Positions 44,122 to 53,435 are shown, counted from the stretch's first letter. The stretch: 64,000 nt of DNA from Psychrobium sp. MM17-31 (GCF_022347785.1 NZ_JAKRGA010000003.1:620001-684000); one strand, 5' to 3'. Notes: generated from the letters alone by a model not told the origin. Numbers and translations are program-made.

Positions 44122-44619
44122 TTATTGATTACGCTGATAAATATCATCGAGCGCCAACCAGATGTCATCACATAAATTTTCGCGATACACCGCCTGTTTA
44201 AACTCAGTATATTCCTGCACATACATCGCTAACAAATCTTCCCTTTTGCCTGCTTCGCTAGCACGCATATTGGCTAACCTATCTGCGGCTTTAACAATCA
44301 ATGCATCATATAAGTCAGATTCAACGTCAGCCATTTTCTGATGTGTTTTTACTTTGCGCTGTGCTCTTGTTGCGCCAGCCTCATCGGTCACTATTCCGAC
44401 ACAAGCAGCGATATGCTCGCCAAAAAGCGCGGCAACCTGCTCAATCACCACAGACGTGTCTTCTACCACATCGTGTAAGTAGGCAATAACTTGCACCACA
44501 TCGCCATAAGGTTTGGCAATATCAGCTACGGCATCTAAGTGCACACTATATGGGCGCGTGCCATACATCTGTCCATCATGGGCCTGCAGTGCAAAATAAC
44601 GGGCTTGTTCTACGCTCAT
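44122..44619 (-). CDS. Stand-alone HD-domain hydrolase, RelA/SpoT (Mesh1)-like
   Basis: A 165-aa single-domain HD protein. The motifs of the (p)ppGpp hydrolase domain of SpoT are in order: AxxAHxGQ (ALQAHDGQ), the first His (YSVHLDAVADIA), HDVVEDT (the HDxxED metal-binding motif) and KAADRLANM (the distal Asp and Asn). It lacks synthetase and TGS/ACT domains, so it resembles Mesh1-type small alarmone hydrolases. The normal substrate could be (p)ppGpp, but related proteins hydrolyse other nucleotides. It is 12 bp downstream of the hydroxylase gene. Confidence 0.75.
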   Translation of the reverse strand: MSVEQARYFALQAHDGQMYGTRPYSVHLDAVADIAKPYGDVVQVIAYLHDVVEDTSVVIEQVAALFGEHIAACVGIVTDEAGATRAQRKVKTHQKMADVESDLYDALIVKAADRLANMRASEAGKREDLLAMYVQEYTEFKQAVYRENLCDDIWLALDDIYQRNQ

Positions 44620-44631
44620 TAGATCTCCTTA

Positions 44632-45498
44632 TTATTTATAAAAACCGTGCTTGAGTTGTCCCCAGAATCCCACAGGCATCTTGTGATCGTCACTATATCC
44701 TAGTTTTAAATTGCCACTCGTTTCTGGCACATAAGCGCTGTTAAACAAGTAATCCCAAACGCTTAAGCTGATGCCAAAGTTTACCCCGTGCGGATGTGAC
44801 TTAGGCAACTGATAGCTGTGGTGATAAAGGTGCATCACCGGGTTGTTTATAGCATAACGTAAAACGCCGTAATCGAGTTTAATATTGGCATGATTGAGGT
44901 GACCAATCACTATCGTTAAGAAATGCACAGCATAAGCATGTTGTGGTTCAAAACCACCAAGTAACATAACACCTAAGGTCTTTAGCGGCTTGTAGAAAAT
45001 ATTTTCCATTGGGTGGTAGCGTAAATGCCCTGCAAACCCCATTTCTTTTATTGAATGGTGCACCTGATGAAAACGCCAAAGCACAGGAACACGATGCAGC
45101 ATTTTATGAGTAAACCACTGTAAAAAATCCAACAAGATAAAAAAGACCAACAGCTGTAACCACCATGACCATTGACTCATATCCAATATTGCGAGGCTGT
45201 TAGCTGTCACGCCCACTGACGAAAAACCTTGTGCCATCAGCGCGTAAAAACCACTAATCGCGATACTAAAGACAAAGAAGTTGAAATACATATACCATGC
45301 ATCTAGCCAGAATCCGTGGCGCATTGTTTGTTGCTGTTTACGCCACGGAAACAGTATTTCAGCAGTCCATACCAACAGAGAAATAATGGTGAGTGCCCAA
45401 AAATAATTTTGCGTCCACGGCACATCAAAGGTGACATTGCGCCACACCCAGTCCGCCGTTCCAATACTGGTTTCAATTAAAAGATTAAACCACTGCAC
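44632..45498 (-). CDS. Sterol desaturase/fatty-acid hydroxylase family membrane protein
   Basis: A 288-aa integral membrane protein with about five helices and the di-iron histidine clusters of the family: HKMLHR (~121), FHQVHHS (~134), HLNHAN (~186) and HLYHHSYQLPKSHPHGVNFG (~214). Such enzymes use O2 to hydroxylate or desaturate lipids. The bacterial substrate is unknown. It is probably co-transcribed with the HD hydrolase gene 12 bp downstream. Confidence 0.9.
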   Translation of the reverse strand: MQWFNLLIETSIGTADWVWRNVTFDVPWTQNYFWALTIISLLVWTAEILFPWRKQQQTMRHGFWLDAWYMYFNFFVFSIAISGFYALMAQGFSSVGVTANSLAILDMSQWSWWLQLLVFFILLDFLQWFTHKMLHRVPVLWRFHQVHHSIKEMGFAGHLRYHPMENIFYKPLKTLGVMLLGGFEPQHAYAVHFLTIVIGHLNHANIKLDYGVLRYAINNPVMHLYHHSYQLPKSHPHGVNFGISLSVWDYLFNSAYVPETSGNLKLGYSDDHKMPVGFWGQLKHGFYK

Positions 45499-45625
45499 TA
45501 TTCACAATCCGCTGGTATTTTTTGATAAGGAATAAGACATGCTTTAGCCTGTTAATATTTCAAACAACTTCCCAAATTACAACAATTAATCCGGCGCGCT
45601 AAACTTCTTTAATCAAAAAACAAAT

Positions 45626-45667
45626 TCAAAGCAGCCACCATGCGTTCAGTACTTGGCGCTGCTTTGA
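45626..45667 (-). terminator. Hairpin downstream of small-membrane-protein cluster
   Basis: TCAAAGCAGC (45626-45635) and GCTGCTTTGA (45658-45667) form a 10-bp stem with a long 22-base loop. A T-rich stretch follows on the minus strand, so it is a likely terminator for the three small genes upstream. Confidence 0.5.
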
Positions 45668-45686
45668 TTGACTTACTTATGCTCAC

Positions 45687-46034
45687 CTAATCCTTAGGAG
45701 CATCATCAGTCTCCCTTTGTTTCTTATGTTGCTTTTCTTCTTGAATCAACTTAATGGTCCGCTCAACGTACGGATCCGGCAGTACCATTTGCACCAAGGC
45801 ACCGAAAGCATAAGCGCCGCTTTTACGTTTGCGGGCCCAACTGACCATTTTCCACGCGAAGCCAATAAATCCGATGAATATCGCCCACGGCATTAGCAAC
45901 TTTAAAACATCAATGGATTTCGGAGACAGCGAAGACAATACATCAGATATAGCTACAGTCGATAACAAAGAGCTATCTTGCGCGCATAGGTATAGTGCAG
46001 CCGTTATTAAGCTGCCGACAATAATTTTTTTCAT
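45687..46034 (-). CDS. Small membrane protein, unknown (cluster gene 3)
   Basis: A 115-aa protein starting at the ATG at 46034 (MKKIIVGSLITAALYLCAQ), with GAGAG upstream. The longer frame start is rejected because it lacks a ribosome-binding site and precedes a clean signal-peptide-like N-terminus. It has an N-terminal hydrophobic segment, a second helix near 50-70 and a charged C-terminal tail (IQEEKQHKKQRETDDAPKD). No family is recognised. It is the last of three short same-strand genes. Confidence 0.6.
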   Translation of the reverse strand: MKKIIVGSLITAALYLCAQDSSLLSTVAISDVLSSLSPKSIDVLKLLMPWAIFIGFIGFAWKMVSWARKRKSGAYAFGALVQMVLPDPYVERTIKLIQEEKQHKKQRETDDAPKD

Positions 46035-46090
46035 AGTTTCTCTCGTTAAGTTAAAAGACCAACACGTCTTAGAAAAAGACAAAGAAGCCT

Positions 46091-46486
46091 TTAATGAGAG
46101 AATTTGAAAGTTGGTTTAAAACGCTGATGAATAGTTGGAAATTCCAGCCAACGTAAGAGAATACGAATGGCCTGAAAAGATACTCGTTGTGTTAATATGG
46201 CAATCTCAACAGTGGCATTAAAACTGACGCTATTAAATCGCCAATTGATGTCTACTGGTATTCCAAATATGGCGAGAGTTGTGAGAACTAAACTTTGTTC
46301 TTCGGCAGTGTCGCCATTTATCGACTGACTAACATATGGATTGCCTTTAAGATCAGGTTTTGGATGAGCACTGTCTAACTCCGGCCCCCAAACCGTTGCC
46401 AGCGCGAGCACAGCAATCAATAACCAAGCTAGCCAGAAATGACTAGCACGCTGCGGTTTCTCTAACGTAGAACGCTTTAGTTCCAT
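46091..46486 (-). CDS. Small membrane protein, unknown (cluster gene 2)
   Basis: A 131-aa protein with one clear membrane helix near residues 17-34 (FWLAWLLIAVLALATVWG). An external polar segment (KPDLKGNPYVSQSINGDTAEEQ) follows, and a C-terminal half with short hydrophobic stretches. No family is recognised. It lies between two other small membrane-protein genes on the same strand, 25 bp after the first. Confidence 0.55.
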   Translation of the reverse strand: MELKRSTLEKPQRASHFWLAWLLIAVLALATVWGPELDSAHPKPDLKGNPYVSQSINGDTAEEQSLVLTTLAIFGIPVDINWRFNSVSFNATVEIAILTQRVSFQAIRILLRWLEFPTIHQRFKPTFKFSH

Positions 46487-46511
46487 TACAATTAGCGACC
46501 TTTAATTGGAA

Positions 46512-46682
46512 TTAACTCGCTACTTTCTTAGGCTTTTTAAAAATTCCAATCCAAAAGGCTACTTCTAAAATTACGCCTAAGGCAACTACGGCATAAGTGC
46601 CTGTCGCAAAGCCAATTTGATAACAAACTATCGCCATAACGATTAGAAAAATCATCAAAAGCGCTCTTAATATTCCATTCAT
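46512..46682 (-). CDS. Very small membrane protein, unknown (cluster gene 1)
   Basis: A 56-aa open frame from ATG 46682 to TAA 46512-46514, with GGAA seven bases upstream. The product is almost entirely two hydrophobic helices (LLMIFLIVMAIVCYQIGF and YAVVALGVILEVAFWIGIF) followed by a short basic tail (KKPKKVAS). The placement directly ahead of two other small membrane-protein genes on the same strand supports a real gene. Function is unknown. Confidence 0.6.
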   Translation of the reverse strand: MNGILRALLMIFLIVMAIVCYQIGFATGTYAVVALGVILEVAFWIGIFKKPKKVAS

Positions 46683-46810
46683 AGTTAGGTTCCGAATTTC
46701 ATTTGATAGTCAATAAAATAAGTCCACTTTCATCCAAATTCAATGGCAATAATGTAACCAATAGTTTTACCACTTCAACAAACAAAAATATTGCATCACC
46801 GAAAAAACAA

Positions 46811-46857
46811 CTGTATAAATAAACATATCTGTACAAAACCACTGTATAGAAATATAC
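46811..46857 (+). promoter_or_regulatory. Two LexA-like boxes and promoter region of recN
   Basis: CTGTATAAATAAACAT (46811-46826) and CTGTATAGAAATATAC (46842-46857) match the CTGT-(AT)4-ACAG SOS box at 13 and 12 of 16 positions. They overlap a plausible TTGCAT/TATAAA promoter. recN is a classic SOS gene with tandem boxes, so SOS control is likely. Confidence 0.6.
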
Positions 46858-46886
46858 GGTTTAGCCAATTTACACAGGTGACGACA

Positions 46887-48557
46887 ATGCTAACTCAATT
46901 AACTGTAAATGATTTTGCCATCGTAGACGCGCTCGATATCGAGTTTGGAGAAGGAATGACCACTATTACCGGTGAGACAGGTGCCGGTAAATCGATAGCT
47001 ATCGACGCTATTTCACTGTGTTTAGGTGCTAGAGGCGAAGGCGCAATGGTTCGTCCTGGTGGTAAGCGCGCCGATATTAGTGCCACCTTTAGCGTTGAGG
47101 GCAATAAACCCGCATTAAAATTTCTTCGTCACCACGAATTAGACAATGATGAGCAATGTATTATTCGCCGTGTTATTTCAAAAGAAGGACGCTCAAAAGG
47201 CTATATCAATGGTAAGCCAGTGCCGATTAGTCAGCTGAAAGAAATTGGCGTATTTCTCCTCAATATTCATGGCCAACATGCCCACCAAGGATTGCTTGAT
47301 AGCGCACTTCAATTATCGTTACTCGATCAATACGCTAATCATCAAAAGCTCAACGCTCAAGTCGCCTTAAGCCATCAAAATTACAGCCAAATCAATGCGG
47401 AATTAAAAGAGTTACAAGTTGCCCAACAACAAGCGCAAGCTAAGGTGCAATTGCTTGAATACCAAGTCGAAGAGCTAGATGCGTTCGCCCTATTAGAAGG
47501 CGAATTTGACGAAATTGAACAGGAGCATCAGCGCCTATCAAACAGTGAGTCGATTCAAATGAGCTGTCACCGACTGCTTCATCAACTAACCGAAGACGAT
47601 AGCTTTAACATAGAATCAGCGCTCAACAGTGCTCTTGCAACCTTAGACGAGCTTATTGAACAAGACAGTAGCGTAGAGCCGCTAATTGAAATGCTCAATG
47701 GCGCACTGATTCAAGTGCAAGAAAGCGCACAGGAACTCACAAGCTATCAAGAAAGTGTTGAACAAAATCCAGAGCGCTTAGCCGAACTTGATGAACGCTT
47801 GAGCAAAGCGATGCAGTTAGCGCGTAAACATCAAGTGACACCGCAGGAATTACCAGCACTGCATCAAAGCATTCACAGTGAATTACAAGCAATCAATCAC
47901 GATGATGCGCGTATTGGCGAGCTAGAAATACAACTTGAACAAATAGCAGCACAATATTACGAGCAAGCACAGCAACTTTCACAAAGCCGCCAAAAATATG
48001 CGTCTAAATTAGAAAAACTCGTTACCAAGTCGATGAAACGATTAAGTATGGAGCACGGCAAGTTCGCAATCGATGTAACATTTAATGAAAGCGGCAACAT
48101 CAATAAGCATGGTTTAGACAGTGTTGCGTTTTTGGTATCAACGAATCCTGGCCAGCCACTAGATGCGCTCAATAAAGTTGTGTCCGGCGGTGAGTTATCG
48201 CGTATCAGCCTTGCCATTTCGGTGATTACCGCCAATAAGGTTGCCACGCCAACACTGATTTTCGATGAAGTTGACGTAGGTATTAGTGGCCCAACAGCGG
48301 CGACTGTTGGCGAAATGCTAAGGGAGTTAGGTCAATCAACACAAATTGCTTGTGTGACTCACTTGCCACAGGTTGCTGGCTGTGGCCACCATCAAATGCG
48401 CGTCGTAAAACACACCGATGGACGAACCACGCAAACCACCATGGTACCGTTGTCAGAATCAGAACGCGTGCAAGAGCTTGCTCGCTTGCTTGGCGGAAAT
48501 AGCATTAGCGACAATACGCTAGCAAATGCGCAAGAACTGCTTAGAGTTAATGAATAG
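46887..48557 (+). CDS. recN: DNA repair protein RecN
   Basis: A 556-aa SMC-like ATPase for recombination repair of double-strand breaks. The Walker A (GETGAGKS, ~30) lies in the N-terminal head and Walker B (TLIFDEVDVGISG) with signature VSGGELSRISLAIS lies in the C-terminal head. A long coiled coil of ~160-370 lies between. The start at 46887 (MLTQLTVNDFAIVD) matches the family; the 32 upstream in-frame residues cover the LexA boxes and are rejected. It stands alone, separated from its usual neighbour nadK. Confidence 0.97.
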   Translation: MLTQLTVNDFAIVDALDIEFGEGMTTITGETGAGKSIAIDAISLCLGARGEGAMVRPGGKRADISATFSVEGNKPALKFLRHHELDNDEQCIIRRVISKEGRSKGYINGKPVPISQLKEIGVFLLNIHGQHAHQGLLDSALQLSLLDQYANHQKLNAQVALSHQNYSQINAELKELQVAQQQAQAKVQLLEYQVEELDAFALLEGEFDEIEQEHQRLSNSESIQMSCHRLLHQLTEDDSFNIESALNSALATLDELIEQDSSVEPLIEMLNGALIQVQESAQELTSYQESVEQNPERLAELDERLSKAMQLARKHQVTPQELPALHQSIHSELQAINHDDARIGELEIQLEQIAAQYYEQAQQLSQSRQKYASKLEKLVTKSMKRLSMEHGKFAIDVTFNESGNINKHGLDSVAFLVSTNPGQPLDALNKVVSGGELSRISLAISVITANKVATPTLIFDEVDVGISGPTAATVGEMLRELGQSTQIACVTHLPQVAGCGHHQMRVVKHTDGRTTQTTMVPLSESERVQELARLLGGNSISDNTLANAQELLRVNE

Positions 48558-48700
48558 GCGTCTATTACAACAGGTTATTGATAAACGACGGCCAACTTTG
48601 TGACTCTGTTGGCCAAATAACTGCAACCAATGCTGTTAGCTCCAACAATTGAATGGTAGAATACGCCACTTTATTTTTGACACACACAATAGGTATTCCC

Positions 48701-49042
48701 TTGCAAGGCACTCAATTAGTAGAGTTCATTACTGAACAACTTGAAGATATGAAAGCTAAAGACATCGTAGTTTTAGACGTTGCCAAACTTTCTCCTATGG
48801 CTGACAACATCATTGTTTGTACTGGTACTTCTGCTCGTCACTGTCGCGCTGTGGCAAACAACCTATTAGTAGAAGCTAAGAAAGCTGAAATGCCACCTTT
48901 AGGAATTGAAGGTCTAAAAGAAGGTGGCTGGGTGCTACTTGATATGAATGATGTGATTGTTCACGTTATGGATCAGGAACACCGCGATTTGTTCCGCCTA
49001 GAGCAACTTTGGGGCGGCGACTCTAAGCACCTTAACAGCTAA
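48701..49042 (+). CDS. rsfS: Ribosome silencing factor RsfS
   Basis: RsfS (113 aa) binds ribosomal protein uL14 and blocks subunit joining in stationary phase or starvation. Family motifs ICTGTSARHCRAVANN (ours IVCTGTSARH), GWVLLDMNDVIVHVMDQEHRDLFRLEQLW are present. The frame extends to 48653, but homologous proteins start at the (M)QG... position. The TTG at 48701 has AGGT six bases upstream, so a TTG start is chosen. The stop codon is directly followed by the rlmH ATG. Confidence 0.94.
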   Translation: MQGTQLVEFITEQLEDMKAKDIVVLDVAKLSPMADNIIVCTGTSARHCRAVANNLLVEAKKAEMPPLGIEGLKEGGWVLLDMNDVIVHVMDQEHRDLFRLEQLWGGDSKHLNS

Positions 49043-49513
49043 ATGAAAATTCAATTAGTTGCTGTTGGCACCAAAATGCCAGCTTGGGTTGAAAGTGGTG
49101 TGCAGGAATATGTGCGCCGTTTTCCCAAAGATTGCAGTTTAGAAATCCTAGAAATTCCAGCGGGTAAACGCGGAAAAAATGCGGATATCAAACGCATTCT
49201 AGAAAAAGAAGGTGAACTCACCTTAGCTGCTATTCCCAAAGGCAATCGCATTGTTACGCTAGAAGTCGAAGGTAAACCTTGGTCGACGCCTACCTTGGCT
49301 AAAAATCTAGAGAAATGGCAGTTAGACGGTCGCAATGTCAGCTTACTCATCGGCGGCCCAGAAGGCTTAGCTCCTTCTTGTATCGCTGCATCTGAGCAAA
49401 AGTGGTCACTGTCAGCATTGACACTGCCGCACCCAATGGTTCGAGTAATTGTTGCCGAAGCACTTTATCGCGCTTGGAGTATCAATAACAACCACCCTTA
49501 TCACCGCGAATAA
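49043..49513 (+). CDS. rlmH: 23S rRNA pseudouridine-1915 N3-methyltransferase RlmH
   Basis: A 156-aa SPOUT-class (knotted) methyltransferase that methylates pseudouridine 1915 of 23S rRNA on assembled ribosomes. The C-terminal knot with [13 protein letters not shown] and [31 protein letters not shown] is diagnostic. The ATG directly abuts the rsfS stop, so the pair is co-transcribed and coupled. It is followed by a terminator before the cell-wall genes. Confidence 0.97.
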   Translation: MKIQLVAVGTKMPAWVESGVQEYVRRFPKDCSLEILEIPAGKRGKNADIKRILEKEGELTLAAIPKGNRIVTLEVEGKPWSTPTLAKNLEKWQLDGRNVSLLIGGPEGLAPSCIAASEQKWSLSALTLPHPMVRVIVAEALYRAWSINNNHPYHRE

Positions 49514-49530
49514 TCGAACTATTTGCCCAA

Positions 49531-49551
49531 ACACCTGTCTGAGACAGGTGT
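49531..49551 (+). terminator. Terminator after rlmH
   Basis: A 9-bp perfect stem (ACACCTGTC/GACAGGTGT) with a TGA loop, then a T-run. Confidence 0.85.
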
Positions 49552-49635
49552 TTTTATATTATCCCCTTGTTTTGCTATAGAGTATTTACCCGATCTGTGG
49601 TCAAATGTGCGGATATTTTCCCATATTGATTGTTC

Positions 49636-51543
49636 ATGTTTTTAAAAAATCGTACTCCAATCAGAAATCAAGCCCTCGAAAACGCCCTTTTCACACGGCG
49701 AGCTATTATTGCGTTTGCTGGCGTTATCGTTTTGATTTTCGTCTTATTATCAAATCTTTATAACATTCAAGTTAATTCATACGACAAATATCAAACTCAA
49801 GCGAATGGCAACCGCATTAAAGTAATTCCCATTGCACCTAACCGCGGATTAATTTACGACAGGAATGGGGTTATCCTCGCCGAAAATAAGCCGAGCCACA
49901 GTTTAGAAATCATTCCCGATCTAACAAAAAACCTTACCCAGACCATCGATGATTTAGCAACAATCATTGAAATCACTGACGAAGAGCGGGAGCGTTTTTT
50001 AAAATCAGCCAAAAGGCAGCGCCGTAACAGTTTCAAAAGTGTTGCTATTAAAAACCGTCTGACCCAAAAACAAGTCGCAAGACTCAGTGTTGCACTGCAT
50101 AAAATTCCCGCAGCGCGAATTGAGGCGCGTCTAAAACGTCATTACCCCTATGGTGAAATGCTGACTCATGCCCTTGGTTATGTAGCAAAACTCAATAAAA
50201 AAGATCAGGCGCGAATTATTGCCGACGGCGAAGAAGCTACCTATGCTGCAACACGTGATATTGGTCGCCTAGGAATTGAAAAGTTTTATCAAAAACTATT
50301 ACATGGACAACCTGGTTATCGAGAAATCGAAGTTAACAATCGTGGACGAGTAGTCCGAGTACTTAATGAAACTGCACCAGAACACGGCCAAGATCTTTAT
50401 CTGAACATCGATATCAATCTGCAAAAGAAAGCTTATCAAGAGCTAGCAGGACGCCGTGGCTCTGTCGTTGCTATCGATCCCAACAACGGCGCGGTATTGG
50501 CCTTAGTCAGCAGCCCGAGTTACGACCCCAATTTATTTGTACATGGCATTTCTGGTAAAGAGTATCGTAAATTACTCTCCGCCGATAAGCCGCTAATCAA
50601 TCGCGCAACCCAAGGTACTTACCCGCCAGCATCAACTATTAAACAGTTGATGTCATTAGTTGCATTAGAAGAAAATATCATCACCGAACGCACGTCAATT
50701 AGCGATCCTGGTTGGTATAAATTACCCAATGTTGAACGCCGCTTTCGCGATCATTTAGCCTGGGGTCACGGTAAAGTAGATGTATATAAAGCGATGATAA
50801 AATCCTGTGATACCTTCTATTACGATGTTGCAAATCGATTGGGCATCGATCGTATAAGTCCATTCATGGATAAGTTCGGCTTTGGTGTTAAATCTGGCGT
50901 AGATATTTATGAGGAGAAAAGCGCAATCATGCCATCGCGGGCATGGAAACGCGGTCGTCACAGCCAACCTTGGTATCCGGGAGACACTATTTCTCTAGGT
51001 ATTGGCCAAAGCTATTGGACAGCGACACCAATTCAGTTAGCCAACTCAACGGCTATTGTTGCAGCCAGTGGCAAGTTCTTTACGCCACAAATACTAGGCG
51101 CTAGCCAAGGTGAAAACGGCTTATTACAACTGCCAGCCGACGAACGTCCTCCGATCACACTCAAAGACAATTACAACTGGAAGATAGCGCAAAAAGGCAT
51201 GTGGGGAGTAGTTAATGATATCGGTGGCACCGCTTATAACGTCTTTAAAGGAGCCCCCTATGTCTCTGCTGGAAAAACTGGTACAGCGCAGCTGATTAGT
51301 ATCGCGGAAGATGAAGAATACGATGCGGAAAAAATCGCTGAGCGCCATCGCGACAATGCGATGTATGTTGGCTATGCGCCATTTGAAAAACCAGAGATTG
51401 CGGTAACCGTGGTAGTTGAGAACGCCGGTGGTGGTGGCAGTAGTGCAGCGCCAATTGCGCGTAAACTATTTGATGTTTACCTTGCCAAACAAAGCATAGT
51501 GCCATCGTTAGTGGCCAATAATGATGCAGGACACAGTCATTAA
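49636..51543 (+). CDS. mrdA: Penicillin-binding protein 2 (elongation transpeptidase)
   Basis: A 635-aa class B PBP that crosslinks peptidoglycan during rod elongation. It has a short N-terminal cytoplasmic part and one membrane helix (~25-45), a pedestal domain (~60-230, PNRGLIYDRNG), then the transpeptidase domain with active-site SxxK (PASTIKQ), SxD (KSCDTFYYD) and KTGTAQ. The ATG at 49636 is preferred over the TTG two codons before. It works with RodA, encoded by the overlapping next gene. Confidence 0.97.
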   Translation: MFLKNRTPIRNQALENALFTRRAIIAFAGVIVLIFVLLSNLYNIQVNSYDKYQTQANGNRIKVIPIAPNRGLIYDRNGVILAENKPSHSLEIIPDLTKNLTQTIDDLATIIEITDEERERFLKSAKRQRRNSFKSVAIKNRLTQKQVARLSVALHKIPAARIEARLKRHYPYGEMLTHALGYVAKLNKKDQARIIADGEEATYAATRDIGRLGIEKFYQKLLHGQPGYREIEVNNRGRVVRVLNETAPEHGQDLYLNIDINLQKKAYQELAGRRGSVVAIDPNNGAVLALVSSPSYDPNLFVHGISGKEYRKLLSADKPLINRATQGTYPPASTIKQLMSLVALEENIITERTSISDPGWYKLPNVERRFRDHLAWGHGKVDVYKAMIKSCDTFYYDVANRLGIDRISPFMDKFGFGVKSGVDIYEEKSAIMPSRAWKRGRHSQPWYPGDTISLGIGQSYWTATPIQLANSTAIVAASGKFFTPQILGASQGENGLLQLPADERPPITLKDNYNWKIAQKGMWGVVNDIGGTAYNVFKGAPYVSAGKTGTAQLISIAEDEEYDAEKIAERHRDNAMYVGYAPFEKPEIAVTVVVENAGGGGSSAAPIARKLFDVYLAKQSIVPSLVANNDAGHSH

Positions 51544-52658
51544 TGAACGATAATAAAGCAGGCTTTGCTAAACCTGAATCACTAAGCCATAAAATTCATA
51601 TTGATTTCCCGCTCCTTGCAGGAATATTAACGCTGTTTTGCATCTCTTTGGTGGTCATTTACAGCGCAGGCGGTGAAAGTATTGCCATGGTAAAACGCCA
51701 AGCCATCAACATGGGCGCTTCAATTACCGCCATGGTCATTGCAGCGCAATTTCCACCAACCTTTTTAAGACGTTGGGCTATGCCGCTATTTTTAGTGGGT
51801 GTTGGTCTTCTTGTGGCCACATTACTCTTCGGTCATGTTGGCAAAGGTGCACAGCGGTGGATTGATTTTGGGGTCGCCAAATTTCAACCATCTGAAGCAA
51901 TGAAACTCATATTGCCGATTATGATTGCTCACTACATTACTCGCTATGCCCTACCCGTTAACATAAAGCACGCGTTTATCGCGGCTATATTAATCGCAGT
52001 ACCGGTATTTTTAATCTACAAACAGCCGGATTTAGGCACCTCTATTTTGGTGGCTAGCTCTGGCGTATTTGCACTGTTTTTAGCGGGTATGAGCTGGCGC
52101 GTAATTGGTTCTCTTGGCGTTGCCGCAGTGCCGTTTGGCTTTATGATGTGGACCTTTTTCTTACACGACTATCAAAAACGCCGCGTCTTAACCTTCCTTA
52201 ATCCCGAAACCGACCCACTAGGCAACGGCTATCACATCATTCAATCAAAAATTGCCATTGGCTCTGGTGGTCTCGAAGGTAAAGGTTGGCTCAACGGTAC
52301 GCAGTCGCAGTTAGAATTTTTACCAGAGCGTCATACCGATTTTATTTTCTCGGTGTTTAGTGAAGAGTTCGGTTTATATGGCGTCGCAGGATTATTGTGC
52401 GTCTATCTATTTATAATCGCTCGCTGCTTATTTATTGCTAATAACGCACAAGAGCCATTTTCTAAGATTCTTGCTGGTGCAATCACCCTAACCTTCTTTG
52501 TTTATTTATTTGTAAACATCGGTATGGTTTCAGGCCTGCTGCCGGTTGTTGGTGTACCGCTACCACTCGTTAGTTGGGGCGGCACTTCTATGATTACCCT
52601 GATGAGTGGTTTTGGCATCATTATGGCCATTCACACCCATCGCAAATTTAATCGATAA
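51543..52658 (+). CDS. mrdB: Rod-shape glycosyltransferase RodA
   Basis: A 371-aa SEDS-family polymerase with ten membrane helices that makes glycan strands with PBP2. Motifs: GKGAQRWIDFGVAKFQPSEAMKL, KQPDLGTS, YQKRRVLTFLNPETDPLGNGYHIIQSKIAIGSGGLEGKGW, and PLPLVSWGGTSM. The ATG overlaps the mrdA stop by one base (TAATG), ensuring coupled translation. Confidence 0.97.
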   Translation: MNDNKAGFAKPESLSHKIHIDFPLLAGILTLFCISLVVIYSAGGESIAMVKRQAINMGASITAMVIAAQFPPTFLRRWAMPLFLVGVGLLVATLLFGHVGKGAQRWIDFGVAKFQPSEAMKLILPIMIAHYITRYALPVNIKHAFIAAILIAVPVFLIYKQPDLGTSILVASSGVFALFLAGMSWRVIGSLGVAAVPFGFMMWTFFLHDYQKRRVLTFLNPETDPLGNGYHIIQSKIAIGSGGLEGKGWLNGTQSQLEFLPERHTDFIFSVFSEEFGLYGVAGLLCVYLFIIARCLFIANNAQEPFSKILAGAITLTFFVYLFVNIGMVSGLLPVVGVPLPLVSWGGTSMITLMSGFGIIMAIHTHRKFNR

Positions 52659-52661
52659 TTT

Positions 52662-53435
52662 ATGCTAGTTCATTCCATTAAGCGTTTAATAATAGGCGCG
52701 ACTATTTTGTCACTGGGAGCTTGTACTCTGATGCCGAGCCAGTCGCGCTATGATATCGAGCAAGATCACGCACCGAGTCGTTTACCAACCGCCGAAGAAA
52801 TTGCCGATATTGAGCCGCAATACTTGCCGCCATCGCGATGGGCAAATAACGATTACCAAGTGCGCGGTAAACACTATCAAGTTCTCAAAGACGCCACTGG
52901 CTATAAAGCTCAAGGCATTGCTTCTTGGTATGGCCAGAAATTCCATGGCCACGACACCTCTAATGGTGAAGTGTTTAATATGTATGGTTTATCAGCGGCG
53001 CATAAAACCCTGCCAATCCCAAGCTTTGTCAAGGTCACCAACCTCGAAAATAACCTAAGTACTATCGTTAGAGTGAACGATCGCGGACCTTTTCATCCCG
53101 ACAGAATCATCGATTTATCTTATGGCGCCGCTTATAAACTTGGAGTTTTAAAACACGGTACTGCTCGCGTGGCCATTGAAGTGGTTTCACCGAAAAAGCC
53201 ACAACAGTTCCAATATCCAGAATGCTTTATCCAGTTAGCAGCCAATTCCGATAAGCAACGAGCGACGGAAATATTAACTGCCGAGTCGCAAACACACCAA
53301 GTGCCTTATACGATTGAATCCGTTGGGAAAATTAATCGACTTTTATTAGGACCGATAGTGAGCTTAACTCACTGTGAATCTGTCCTAAAAAAAGTGCAAA
53401 TTAATTTCCCAAAAGCATTTATCAAAATGCCTTAA
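52662..53435 (+). CDS. rlpA: Septal-ring lytic transglycosylase RlpA family lipoprotein
   Basis: A 257-aa lipoprotein with lipobox LGAC (~Cys21), a double-psi beta-barrel domain (~84-175: GIASWYGQKFHGHDTSNGE, VRVNDRGPFHPDRIIDLSYGAA) and a C-terminal SPOR domain (~185-257, binding denuded glycans). It cleaves or remodels glycan strands at the division site. It begins 4 bp after mrdB. The mltB gene that often sits here in relatives is absent. Confidence 0.93.
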   Translation: MLVHSIKRLIIGATILSLGACTLMPSQSRYDIEQDHAPSRLPTAEEIADIEPQYLPPSRWANNDYQVRGKHYQVLKDATGYKAQGIASWYGQKFHGHDTSNGEVFNMYGLSAAHKTLPIPSFVKVTNLENNLSTIVRVNDRGPFHPDRIIDLSYGAAYKLGVLKHGTARVAIEVVSPKKPQQFQYPECFIQLAANSDKQRATEILTAESQTHQVPYTIESVGKINRLLLGPIVSLTHCESVLKKVQINFPKAFIKMP

